Shown piece after piece: positions 53,296 through 61,213 of a stretch of DNA of 64,000 nucleotides; position 1 is the stretch's first letter, and each line of letters begins with the position of its first letter. The position numbers were made by a program, and so were the translations under genes. The notes under the pieces are model-generated. The model worked only from the letters and a program-made list of their open reading frames with translations, had not been told where the DNA came from and did no database searches. Origin of the DNA: Diplocloster agilis (GTDB taxonomy: Bacteria; Bacillota; Clostridia; Lachnospirales; Lachnospiraceae); NCBI RefSeq assembly GCF_019042275.1, contig NZ_JAHQCW010000026.1, positions 25,443 to 89,442 of the forward strand. The letters are read 5' to 3'.

Positions 53296-54732
53296 TTACC
53301 ATCTGTCCTTGTTGATTCCCACAATGATCTTTGATTCTCCGCCGCTTTTGGTGAGTTCTTCCATCGGCAGTCCCAGCTCCCGTTCCAGGATTTCCATTGT
53401 TCTGGGGGAACAGAATCCCGACTGGCACCGTCCCATTCCCGCTCTGGTTCTCCGCTTTACACCGTCCAGAGACCTGGCTCCCACAGGCCTGTGGATCGCG
53501 TCCATGATTTCCCCCTCGCTGATCATCTCACACCGGCAGATGATAGTTCCATATTCCGGCTTCTGCCGGATCAGTTCGTTTCGTTTTTCCATTGGCAGCT
53601 CCGCCGGATTCAGGATTCCTTTTCTATTCGGAATAAATTCGGGATTAACCGGTAACTGCAGACTTTCCTGAATCTGCTCCGCCATCCAGACGCCGATAGC
53701 AGGCGCGCTGGTCAGTCCCGGTGATTCGATTCCCGCCGCGTCAAAAAAGTTCCTCGCATCCTTGGCTTCTCCCAGTACGAAATCATCCGAATCCTCATGG
53801 GCCCGCAGTCCGGCAAAGGATGTGATCACCTGGCGGATGGGAATATTCTTCACGGAATGTCCGACCTTATCTAACAGATAATCCAGCTCCTCCTGTCTGA
53901 CGCAGGTCTCTTCCTTATTTTCCACATCCACCGCAGTTGGCCCCAGAATCAGGTTGCCATGAACGGTAGGGGCTACCAGAACCCCTTTTCCATATTCGCC
54001 GGGCAGCGGGAAGACCGTCCGGGCCACATGCTCTCCGGCCGTATGATCCAGCAGGCAGTAATCGCCTCTTCTGGGCGTGATATGTAACTTCTCGCCGCTG
54101 ACCATATTGTGAATGGCGTCCGCATAGACACCGGCCGCGTTTACAATGGCCCTGGTGCGGAATTCCCCGCGGGTTGTATGAATCACATAGCCCTCTTCCT
54201 CCTTCCGGACCGCGTTCACCTCCGTGTCAAAGCGAAACTCGATACCGTTTACGGCCGCGTTCTCCGCATAGGCAATGGTCATGCCAAAGGGACAGACAAT
54301 GCCCGCCGTGGGCGCGTAGAGGGCCGCCAGTACACCGTCTGCCAGGTTCGGCTCCATCTCATGCACCTCTTCCCGGCCGATGATCCGCATATCTTTCACA
54401 CCGTTTTGGATCCCCCGGTCGTATAACTCCTGCAGCTTCGGCAGATCCTTCTCTTTGCGGCAGACCACCAGGGACCCATTTTTGACAAATGGAAAATCCA
54501 GTTCTTTGGAGACCGCCTCCATCATTTCGCTTCCCCTGATATTGAAAAGGGCTTTTTTCGTACCGGGCAGGGCGTCGAATCCGGCGTGGGCAATGGCGCT
54601 GTTGGCTTTCGAGGTTCCACAGCAGACATCTTCACATTTTTCCAATACGCAGGCCTTCACCTGGTATCTGGAAAGTTCTCTGGCAATGGCGCAGCCGGTA
54701 ACCCCGGCCCCGATAATCACTACATCATACAT
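53296..54732 (-). CDS. GlpA-like glycerol-3-phosphate dehydrogenase with [2Fe-2S] tail
   Basis: Encodes 478 residues. The DAO-type FAD domain (MYDVVIIGAGVTGCAIAREL, SKANSAIAHAGFD, LLDHTAGEHVARTVFPLPGE, ITSFAGLRAHEDSDDFV) is followed by a BFD-like cluster of four Cys (IICRCEMISEGEI ... GMGRCQSGFCSPR). It oxidises glycerol-3-phosphate to dihydroxyacetone phosphate, feeding glycolysis, with the two downstream gene products as partners. It is the first gene of its operon, after a leader with a promoter and terminator that GlpP can overcome. Confidence 0.92.
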   Translation of the reverse strand: MYDVVIIGAGVTGCAIARELSRYQVKACVLEKCEDVCCGTSKANSAIAHAGFDALPGTKKALFNIRGSEMMEAVSKELDFPFVKNGSLVVCRKEKDLPKLQELYDRGIQNGVKDMRIIGREEVHEMEPNLADGVLAALYAPTAGIVCPFGMTIAYAENAAVNGIEFRFDTEVNAVRKEEEGYVIHTTRGEFRTRAIVNAAGVYADAIHNMVSGEKLHITPRRGDYCLLDHTAGEHVARTVFPLPGEYGKGVLVAPTVHGNLILGPTAVDVENKEETCVRQEELDYLLDKVGHSVKNIPIRQVITSFAGLRAHEDSDDFVLGEAKDARNFFDAAGIESPGLTSAPAIGVWMAEQIQESLQLPVNPEFIPNRKGILNPAELPMEKRNELIRQKPEYGTIICRCEMISEGEIMDAIHRPVGARSLDGVKRRTRAGMGRCQSGFCSPRTMEILERELGLPMEELTKSGGESKIIVGINKDRW

Positions 54733-54833
54733 CCTTCTTCTCTCCTTTTTTCTGGTTATTCTTCCGCTTTTATACCGGTTTTCTTTTGCGTCATCAGATC
54801 CTGTTCGGTTTTTCTTCCAAACTTCTTTTCAAA

Positions 54834-54886
54834 CGCAAAAAAGCTAAGCCAAAATAAATCCTCACGGATCCGTTTTTTGCTTAGCT
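54834..54886 (-). terminator. Leader terminator of the G3P operon (probable GlpP antitermination site)
   Basis: On the minus strand AGCTAAGC (54886-54879) and GCTTAGCT (54849-54842) form a stem followed by TTTTTTGCG; an inner ATCC/GGAT stem lies in the loop. It is about 35 bases downstream of a predicted promoter and 105 bp before the GlpA-like gene. In Bacillus, GlpP with G3P prevents such leader termination; the nearby glpP makes the same control likely here. Confidence 0.7.
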
Positions 54887-54926
54887 CTTAATCTCATGCA
54901 AATATGTATTCTATTTTTCTTCATTT

Positions 54927-54955
54927 ACTATATCACAAATCTATAACTGCCACAA
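54927..54955 (-). promoter_or_regulatory. Promoter of the G3P oxidation operon
   Basis: TTGTGG (54955-54950), 17 bases, TATAGT (54932-54927) on the minus strand, with TGA directly before the -10 giving an extended -10. The start falls near 54920, ahead of the leader terminator. The rest of the 330-bp gap to 55065 shows nothing else. Confidence 0.55.
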
Positions 54956-55065
54956 CCTTTTTCTATTAAATCTTTTCCTAACTTTTCCTAAATCCTTTAC
55001 TATTAGCTCAGCCTGAAATCAACAAGAATACATCGGCTGCCGGCATTTTCCTTTTTGATCCTATA

Positions 55066-55293
55066 CTAAATATCTTCTTTTTCCGAATAATCGATCACTA
55101 TTTTTTTACATTCTTGACAGCAAAACGCATTCGCTATGGAAACTGCCCCACCAAAGGAATTCCGGGCCAACTGGATACCGTCTCCTTTTCTTATGATGGC
55201 CGGTTGATATCTTTCTTTTCTCCATGCAATCGCACGGGCATCTGATGTGAGATACCCCATCTCCATTTCCCGATTACAGAAAGGACATTTCAT
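55066..55293 (-). CDS. Small zinc-ribbon protein (PF20097/DUF6487-like)
   Basis: Encodes 75 residues with two Cys pairs: MKCPFCNREMEMGYL at the start and NAFCCQECKKIVIDY near the end, with a hydrophilic, partly aromatic middle (AIAWRKERY). The CPFC...CxxC arrangement suggests one zinc site. AAGGGGGAAG lies upstream of the ATG. It follows glpP by 45 bp and is probably cotranscribed, but no functional link is known. Confidence 0.8.
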   Translation of the reverse strand: MKCPFCNREMEMGYLTSDARAIAWRKERYQPAIIRKGDGIQLARNSFGGAVSIANAFCCQECKKIVIDYSEKEDI

Positions 55294-55338
55294 ACTTCTT
55301 CCCCCTTTAGATTCCTATATACAAAAAACGACCGGTTA

Positions 55339-55905
55339 TTATAAAAACCAAACGTCCGGATTCGTCGACGATATCGCCGCCGCTCCCGCGCTTAGCGCTC
55401 CCATAACATCCTCTTTATCCGTAATCAGCCCGCCCGCAATGACCGGAACTCTGGACAAGGTACATATTTTCCGTATAATCTTCGGCATCACTCCCGGCAG
55501 TATCTCGATCACGTCGGGATGAACGCTGTCATTCTGCCGCTCAATGTTGGAAAGCGCCATGGAGTCTATAATAAAATGGCGCAGCACCGTATATAAGCCA
55601 AGCTCCGAGGCTTTTTTGACCAATGCCGGCTTCGTGGTAATAATGCCGTCCGCTCCGGTATGCCTTTGGATAAATTCCACCGCGATCTCCCTGGAGGTAA
55701 GCCCGGCGATCAAATCCACATGAACCATGGCAGTCTTTCCGCTCTCCTTAATACGGTCCACAATCTCCGGTATATTCATCAGATCTCCATAAAGAACAAA
55801 TATAATATTCCCCTCCGCGCGCAGGCTCTGTTCTAACCCTTCCGGATCTTTCACCGCGGCTATTACTGGGCAGTCTTCAATCAATTCCGCAAACGTCTGT
55901 TTCAC
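55339..55905 (-). CDS. glpP: Glycerol-3-phosphate responsive antiterminator GlpP
   Basis: Encodes 188 residues, near the family length of about 190: KQTFAELIEDCPVIAAVKDP, VLYGDLMNIPEIVDRIKESG, AMVHVDLIAGLTSREIAVEF, GADGIITTKPALVKKA, VIEILPGVMPKIIRKI and VPVIAGGLITDKEDVMGALS. It is a TIM-barrel-like RNA-binding protein that binds glycerol-3-phosphate and leader mRNA to let glp transcription proceed. The start is a GTG at 55905 with AGGGG nine bases upstream; the open frame up to 56145 has no homologous sequence. Confidence 0.94.
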   Translation of the reverse strand: MKQTFAELIEDCPVIAAVKDPEGLEQSLRAEGNIIFVLYGDLMNIPEIVDRIKESGKTAMVHVDLIAGLTSREIAVEFIQRHTGADGIITTKPALVKKASELGLYTVLRHFIIDSMALSNIERQNDSVHPDVIEILPGVMPKIIRKICTLSRVPVIAGGLITDKEDVMGALSAGAAAISSTNPDVWFL

Positions 55906-56108
55906 AGCAGCACCCCTTTCTCTATCAAAATCAAGTGGCCTGCCGATATTATACCACGATTCCGGCAACATGAATACCCTTCTGCCGCCGCCATAGGAAT
56001 CCCACCATAAGAAGCGTAAAAATACGAATCCGCATAAATCTATTGACAACTGTGTATTAATATGATATACAGTTATATACAGACTATTACAGTAGGTGGT
56101 GAAACTTT

Positions 56109-56480
56109 TTGGATATCCTGATAAATAACGCCTCGGAAATACCAATCTACCGGCAGATTAAAGATCAGATCAAGGACGCGATCTATACCGGGCAGATAAA
56201 AGAGGGGGAAATCCTCCCCTCCATCCGGAAGCTGGCCAATGAGACCATGGTCAGTGTCCTGACCACTAAGCGGGCATACGACGAGCTGGAAGCCGAAGGC
56301 TATGTAAACAGCGTGCCCGGCAAAGGCTTTTTCGTCTCCTCCACGAATATGGAGCTGTTCCGGGAGGAAAAGCTGCGGCTCGTGGAAAGCAAGCTGCTGG
56401 AAGCCTACGAGACCGGCCAATCCGCAGGCCTTACCAAAGAAGAGATGCTAGAAATGATGTCGATACTCTACGAGTCCTGA
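56109..56480 (+). CDS. GntR-family (YtrA subfamily) regulator
   Basis: Encodes 123 residues: a winged helix (SEIPIYRQIKDQIKDAIYTG, SIRKLANETMVSVLTTKRAY, GFFVSSTNMELF) and a short helical tail, the size and shape of YtrA-type repressors, which normally control the ABC genes of their own operon. The start appears to be a TTG at 56109 after GGTGGTG. The ABC ATPase gene follows 20 bp later. Signals such as cell-wall antibiotics induce YtrA systems in Bacillus; not known here. Confidence 0.92.
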   Translation: MDILINNASEIPIYRQIKDQIKDAIYTGQIKEGEILPSIRKLANETMVSVLTTKRAYDELEAEGYVNSVPGKGFFVSSTNMELFREEKLRLVESKLLEAYETGQSAGLTKEEMLEMMSILYES

Positions 56481-56499
56481 CAGAAAGGAAGTTACCCCT

Positions 56500-57357
56500 A
56501 TGAACAATGTATTGGAAATCAGCCATCTTACCAAAAAATATAATCGTAAAACCGTATTAAACGATATCAGCTTCTCCGCGGAGCTAGGCCAGATCACCGG
56601 TTTCATCGGAGTCAACGGAGCGGGAAAAACAACCACCATCAAATCCATCCTGGGTCTGGTAAAAAAGGACGCGGGTGAGATCCGCCTCTTCGGACAGACA
56701 ATGGAAGAGAACGAGCGGGAAATCAAAAACCGCATCGGCGTTGTATTTGACAAAGGGTATTTCTATGAAAACCTGTCCTTGAACGATATGAAAAATATAC
56801 TGGCGCCGGCCTATTCGAACTGGGATGAGAATGCCTTCAAACGCTACGCGCGCCAGTTCAAGCTTCCGCTCAGTTACCACATCAGCGACCTCTCCAAAGG
56901 AATGACCATGAAATACGCCATCGCCCTGGCTTTGTCCCACCACGCAGACTTCCTCCTCATGGACGAACCAACCTCGGGTCTGGATCCTCTGATTCGGAAT
57001 CAACTGCTGGGCATCCTGCGGGAATATATGGAAGAAGGAAACAAATCCGTCTTCTTCTCCACCCACATCACCACCGACCTGGATAAAATAGCAGACCGCA
57101 TCGTCATGATCGACAATGGCAAAATCGTATTGGACGAATACAAAGACGATCTTCTGGAAAAATATACGCTGGTCAAGGGCAGTAAAGACGAACTGACCCC
57201 AGCGCTTCGGGCCTCCTTCCTACATATGGAAGAGCACGGCTTTCATTTCGAAGGGCTGACCTGTGATTCCGCGGCTGTAAAACGCGGACTTACAAAAGCG
57301 GTTTTCGCCAAACCAACTATCGAGGATATCATGATGGCTTTTGCCGGGAGGTCCTGA
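56500..57357 (+). CDS. ABC transporter ATP-binding protein
   Basis: Encodes 285 residues: Walker A GFIGVNGAGKTTTIKSILGL near residue 35, a signature LSKGMTMKYAIALALSHHAD and Walker B FLLMDEPTSGLDPLI. The LSKGM signature is typical of YtrB/YhaQ-type exporters. It powers the two small membrane proteins that follow. An AAAGGAAG site precedes the ATG. The stop overlaps the ribosome site of the next gene. Confidence 0.95.
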   Translation: MNNVLEISHLTKKYNRKTVLNDISFSAELGQITGFIGVNGAGKTTTIKSILGLVKKDAGEIRLFGQTMEENEREIKNRIGVVFDKGYFYENLSLNDMKNILAPAYSNWDENAFKRYARQFKLPLSYHISDLSKGMTMKYAIALALSHHADFLLMDEPTSGLDPLIRNQLLGILREYMEEGNKSVFFSTHITTDLDKIADRIVMIDNGKIVLDEYKDDLLEKYTLVKGSKDELTPALRASFLHMEEHGFHFEGLTCDSAAVKRGLTKAVFAKPTIEDIMMAFAGRS

Positions 57358-57358
57358 C

Positions 57359-58000
57359 ATGATCCTGACCGCATTAAAAAAAGATCTGATCCTGATCAAA
57401 CGCAGCCTGATAATGGTGCTCCTGCAGTATTACCTGATGCTTCTCGCAGCTACGGTCCTGCTGCCCTCAGCGGTTGAAGCCTTCCCATCCCTGGGATACC
57501 TCCTCTGCTTATGCATCACCACCGGGCTGATCTACAGCCTCCTGTTCGAAGCCGACAGCAAATATCACATCCACGCCCTGCTGTTCTCCACGCCGATGAC
57601 TCCCTCCTGTATCCTATACGGCCGTTATCTCATAGGATACTGTACCTGGATATCCGCCACCCTCCTGTATATCCTGCCGGGATTCTTCCCGCCGGTCCGC
57701 CGGCTTCTTCCTCCGCTGGACCTACACATGGCAGCAGGGGGCCTGCTGCTGACCACGATCCTGTGCGCTCTGCTGGTCCCGCTCCACGCCCTGCTGGAAG
57801 AAACGAAAGCCTCGCTCCTGGCCATGCTGATCCTGGCACCTGCTTTTCTGCTGGTATTCCTGCTCTGCGAGGCCATGGGGCATTTCTTTCCCCGCTTGTC
57901 CCCCCTTGTACTCATCCTGTTACTCCTGCCTGTTACAGCCCTGGCCTCCTATCTCTCCATCCGCTTTACCCGGCCGCGCTTAATAAAGAAAGAGTATTAG
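57359..58000 (+). CDS. ABC-2 type permease-like membrane protein
   Basis: Encodes 213 residues with about six membrane segments; starts MILTALKKDLILIKRSLIMV, the ABC_2-type N-terminus with a cytoplasmic helix leading into the first membrane segment. The ATG at 57359 is used because GGGAGGTCC lies upstream. Part of the YtrA-type operon; substrate unknown. Confidence 0.85.
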   Translation: MILTALKKDLILIKRSLIMVLLQYYLMLLAATVLLPSAVEAFPSLGYLLCLCITTGLIYSLLFEADSKYHIHALLFSTPMTPSCILYGRYLIGYCTWISATLLYILPGFFPPVRRLLPPLDLHMAAGGLLLTTILCALLVPLHALLEETKASLLAMLILAPAFLLVFLLCEAMGHFFPRLSPLVLILLLLPVTALASYLSIRFTRPRLIKKEY

Positions 58001-58157
58001 ATGCGGGGAAGAATTCATACAGTACCGGGCGGTGAATGCTGTGAATCAGCCCGAAGGGCTTGTAATAATAGGATACTGTAATAGGATACCGTTAAGTATA
58101 GCTTTTAGTATGAACGGAACTTAAAAATAGAAGTCTATAAAGAAAGGAGCCTGCTCC

Positions 58158-58793
58158 ATGTACTATACCCTAATCAAAAAAGACTATCTTCTCTGCGGTG
58201 ACACGCTCACCGGAATCCTTTTGATCGGCGCCTGTATCAGCTGCGGCCTTTACCTGATAGATCCCGGCAACGTCCTGGGACTGCTGCCGGCCGTCAGTGT
58301 AGCCACCTTCCTTGGCTTCTCCACCCTCGCCAAAATCCTGGAGAAGAGCCATGCCAACCCTACCCTCATCACATCCCCCTATGGCCGGCTGCGCCTGCTC
58401 CTGGCCCGCTACCTGGGCTGGTGCGGCTACAGCTACGCCATTCTAATCCTCTCCCTGCTGCTCACCGGCCTGCTCTACGCCCTGCCGTTCTCCTCTCTTC
58501 CCTCCGTATACTATCCTCTCTCCGACATCCTGTGTGTGGCGGCCTTTCAGACCGTGCTGCTGGCACTTTTGATCCCCTGCTATACCCTGCTCCCCAGCCA
58601 GTGGACTACCACAGCCTTTCTAATTCTGGTCCTGCTGGTCAACCTGCTTCCCCGCTTATTTAAGTCCCTGTCCATCTCGTTCAACCCGTTGAAGGATTTC
58701 ACCCCTTCTCCCCTGCTGCTTTTCCCTGCCATCCTATTCCTGCTCCTCTCCTTCCTGCTCACGGTCCTGCTCTATCGGCGTAAGGAGTTCTGA
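58158..58793 (+). CDS. ABC-2 type permease-like membrane protein, second copy
   Basis: Encodes 211 residues, six membrane segments, starts MYYTLIKKDYLLCGDTLTGI. It resembles the previous permease and probably pairs with it. AAAGGAG lies upstream of the ATG. The 157-bp gap before it contains a duplicated TAATAGGATACTG stretch near 58063-58090 but no gene. A large fold-back element begins 52 bp after its stop. Confidence 0.82.
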   Translation: MYYTLIKKDYLLCGDTLTGILLIGACISCGLYLIDPGNVLGLLPAVSVATFLGFSTLAKILEKSHANPTLITSPYGRLRLLLARYLGWCGYSYAILILSLLLTGLLYALPFSSLPSVYYPLSDILCVAAFQTVLLALLIPCYTLLPSQWTTTAFLILVLLVNLLPRLFKSLSISFNPLKDFTPSPLLLFPAILFLLLSFLLTVLLYRRKEF

Positions 58794-58844
58794 ACTTTAG
58801 TTCTTTAATAAACCCGCATTTTATAACAGGGCAAAAAGGAACGG

Positions 58845-59296
58845 TCGCACTAACTTAGCTATCTTCCTGTGGGCTTCCTATGCCCGCTGCTTAGGGCTTG
58901 GAACCGAGGGCGGTATCCGGGGACGCTATCCTGGGACGGCTCCGGGCGGCCGGGTTCTTTTGTATCTCCCTGGGAGCGCATAGGGCGGCTGTGAATACGC
59001 TTAGCGAAATCGGAAAGCCGGGTTCAGGATGCACGGCGGACTTCACGTCCGACGGGCAAGAGCCTCTGAACCGGGAACACATCACGTGTTCCTGGTGAAT
59101 AGGCTCGGTTCCTGAACCCGGCTTTTCGATTTCACTTAGCGTATTCCAGCGCTAGCCCTCCGCGCTCCCAGGGAGATACAAAAGAACCCGGCCGCTCGGA
59201 GCCGTCCCAGGATAGCGTCCCCGGATACCGCCCTCGGTTCCAAGCCCTAAGCAGCGGGCATAGGAAGCCCACAGGAAGATCGCTAAGTTAGTGCGA
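58845..59296. repeat. 452-bp fold-back element with 185-bp inverted arms
   Basis: The left arm (58845-59029) and right arm (59110-59296) are nearly perfect reverse complements over about 185 bp, with a few mismatches mainly near the loop. The 80-bp loop contains two more hairpins: CGGAC-TTCAC-GTCCG, and AGCCT...GGAACAC-ATCAC-GTGTTCC...AGGCT. A second copy of the loop and inner arm starts near 63802. It fills the gap between the convergent permease and prfC genes. It encodes no credible protein and no transposase, so it is a non-autonomous mobile element or a structured RNA locus; which one is not decided by sequence alone. Confidence 0.9.
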
Positions 59297-59329
59297 CAGT
59301 TGTTTCTTCTTACTTCAAAAGGTTCCGCT

Positions 59330-60919
59330 CTAGGATCTCCCGAATTCCGAGAGGATCAGCCCCTTATTCCGGTCTAGGGTCATGCCGATGCTCCAGCTGT
59401 TCACAAAGAGCAGCAAAGGCCGTCCCTTCAGATCCTGGATCTTCTTCATATCGGAAGTTCCGGTCAGGGAATCCATATCGATATCCGTATTTTCAATCCA
59501 GCGGATATACTCATAAGGAAGATTTTCCATGATAATCTCCACGTTATACTCATTATTCAAACGGTATTTTAAGACGTCAAACTGCAGAACGCCGACCACT
59601 CCCACGATAATCTCTTCCAAACCGCTGTGCAGCTCCTGGAAGATCTGGATCGCGCCTTCCTGGGCGATCTGGGTTACCCCTTTGACGAACTGCTTGCGTT
59701 TCATGGTGTCCACCTGCCGGACGCGGGCGAAATGCTCCGGTGCAAACGTAGGGATTCCTTCGTATGCAAATTTCCTGCCGGGGCTGCAGAACGTATCCCC
59801 GATGGAAAAAAGGCCGGGATCAAACACCCCGATAATATCACCGGCATAAGCCTCCTCCACAACTTTCCGCTCCTGGGCCATCAGCTGCTGAGGCTGGGAT
59901 AGGCGCATTTTCTTTTCCCCCTGCACATGGTACACTTCCTGGGAGGCGTCGAATTTTCCGGAACAGATCCGCATGAACGCGATCCGGTCCCGGTGCGCCT
60001 TATTCATATTCGCCTGAATCTTAAACACAAACGCGGAAAAATCTTCGCTGACCGGATCGATAACCCCCACATCGGCGAATCTGGGCAGCGGCGCTGTGGT
60101 CATTTTCAGGAAATGCTCCAAAAAGGTCTGGACTCCGAAGTTGGTGAGAGCAGATCCGAAGAATACCGGAGACAGCTCTCCCGCCTGAACCTCATCCAGC
60201 CGGAACGGCGTGCTGGCGCCGTCCAGCAGTTCGATCTCATCGGTCAGCTTGCCGAAAGCCTCTTTCCCGATGATCTCCTGGATTTTAGGATCATTGATGG
60301 AAACTTTGGTAATCTCTCCCTCTTTCGTTCCCCTCTGGGTGTCGCTGAACAGAGACACTTCCCTGTCATTTCTGTCATAGACTCCCTGGAACGCCTTTCC
60401 GGAACCGATGGGCCAGTTCATGGGACAGGTGGCGATTCCCAGCTCCTTCTCGATCTCATCCAGCAGATCGAAGGTATCGTTGGCCTCCCGGTCCATTTTA
60501 TTGATAAAGGTAAAAATCGGGATTTTCCGCATAACGCAGACCTTGAACAATTTTCTGGTCTGGGCCTCCACACCCTTGGACGCGTCGATGACCATGACCG
60601 CGGAATCCGCCGCCATCAGTGTCCGGTAGGTGTCCTCGGAGAAATCCTGATGCCCCGGGGTGTCCAGAATATTGATGCAGTATCCGTCGTACTCAAACTG
60701 CAATACAGATGACGTTACGGAGATTCCTCTTTCCTTTTCAATCTCCATCCAGTCAGAGACCGCATGTCTCGCTGTTGCTTTCCCCTTTACGCTGCCCGCC
60801 AGATTAATAGCGCCTCCATATAGAAGCAGTTTCTCCGTCAGCGTTGTTTTACCCGCATCGGGATGGGAAATTATCGCAAATGTTCTTCTTCTTTGTATCT
60901 CTTTTTTATTATCCGCCAA
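59330..60919 (-). CDS. prfC: Peptide chain release factor 3
   Basis: Encodes 529 residues of a translational GTPase: G1 AIISHPDAGKTTLTEKLLL near residue 15, MEIEKERGISVTSSVLQF, G3 LDTPGHQDFSEDTYRTLMAA, G4 FINKMDREANDTFDLL, and RF3-type EELHS/VGVLQFDVLKYRLNNEYNV in the C-terminal part. RF3 removes RF1/RF2 from the ribosome after termination. The ATG at 60919 follows AGGAGGAAGGC. Downstream, 33 bp away, the fold-back element begins. Confidence 0.97.
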   Translation of the reverse strand: MADNKKEIQRRRTFAIISHPDAGKTTLTEKLLLYGGAINLAGSVKGKATARHAVSDWMEIEKERGISVTSSVLQFEYDGYCINILDTPGHQDFSEDTYRTLMAADSAVMVIDASKGVEAQTRKLFKVCVMRKIPIFTFINKMDREANDTFDLLDEIEKELGIATCPMNWPIGSGKAFQGVYDRNDREVSLFSDTQRGTKEGEITKVSINDPKIQEIIGKEAFGKLTDEIELLDGASTPFRLDEVQAGELSPVFFGSALTNFGVQTFLEHFLKMTTAPLPRFADVGVIDPVSEDFSAFVFKIQANMNKAHRDRIAFMRICSGKFDASQEVYHVQGEKKMRLSQPQQLMAQERKVVEEAYAGDIIGVFDPGLFSIGDTFCSPGRKFAYEGIPTFAPEHFARVRQVDTMKRKQFVKGVTQIAQEGAIQIFQELHSGLEEIIVGVVGVLQFDVLKYRLNNEYNVEIIMENLPYEYIRWIENTDIDMDSLTGTSDMKKIQDLKGRPLLLFVNSWSIGMTLDRNKGLILSEFGRS

Positions 60920-61213
60920 TTAAGCCTTCCTCCTACCCATCTCTTTCACTGTTGCCGCAGCTTTGCAGCCGTAGCTTTCACTCTTGCCGTAGAAAAGGAG
61001 CTGCGTACTCACAGCCCCCGGCATTACACTCTTATCCTAAATAATATCATACAAAAACCGCCATAAGTCAAGACCCTGGAACTAATTTGCTTGAATTTCA
61101 CCTGACTTTTAACTGCCGGAAGGGTTCTTCCCCGGGTTTGGGTATGCCCGCTGCTTAAGGCAGAAATGCGTATCGGTGTCCCGGGATGCTCCGGGAAGGA
61201 ATCCCATCCCTCT
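60920..61213. other. 294-bp gap upstream of prfC with short direct repeats
   Basis: CTTTCACTGTTGCCG and CTTTCACTCTTGCCG lie about 33 bp apart (60947 and 60979), with a CTTTGCAGCCGTAG in between; together they read as a degenerate tandem repeat in the prfC leader. No gene. From 61136 the sequence belongs to a decayed fold-back-element fragment. Confidence 0.4.
61136..61210. repeat. Degenerate fragment of the fold-back element
   Basis: TATGCCCGCTGCTTA followed by a GGTGTCCCGGGATGCTCC run matches the outer arm of the 58845 element and, for the last part, the start of the 63802 copy. It has no loop and no partner arm. It abuts the stop of the carboxypeptidase gene. Confidence 0.5.

Noticed and set aside
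53282..53428. Longer start for the FAD enzyme
   Set aside because: The extension overlaps the end of the glpA-like gene and has no family similarity; AAAGGAGG supports the ATG at 53281.
55906..56145. N-terminal extension of GlpP
   Set aside because: It would overlap the divergent YtrA-type gene and is not in the family; GTG at 55905 gives the normal length.
58891..59098. Frames of about 65 residues with MMCSRFRGSCPSDVKSA, also at 63789-63980
   Set aside because: Same peptide arises from the loop and arm of the fold-back element in both copies; no ribosome site, palindromic composition.
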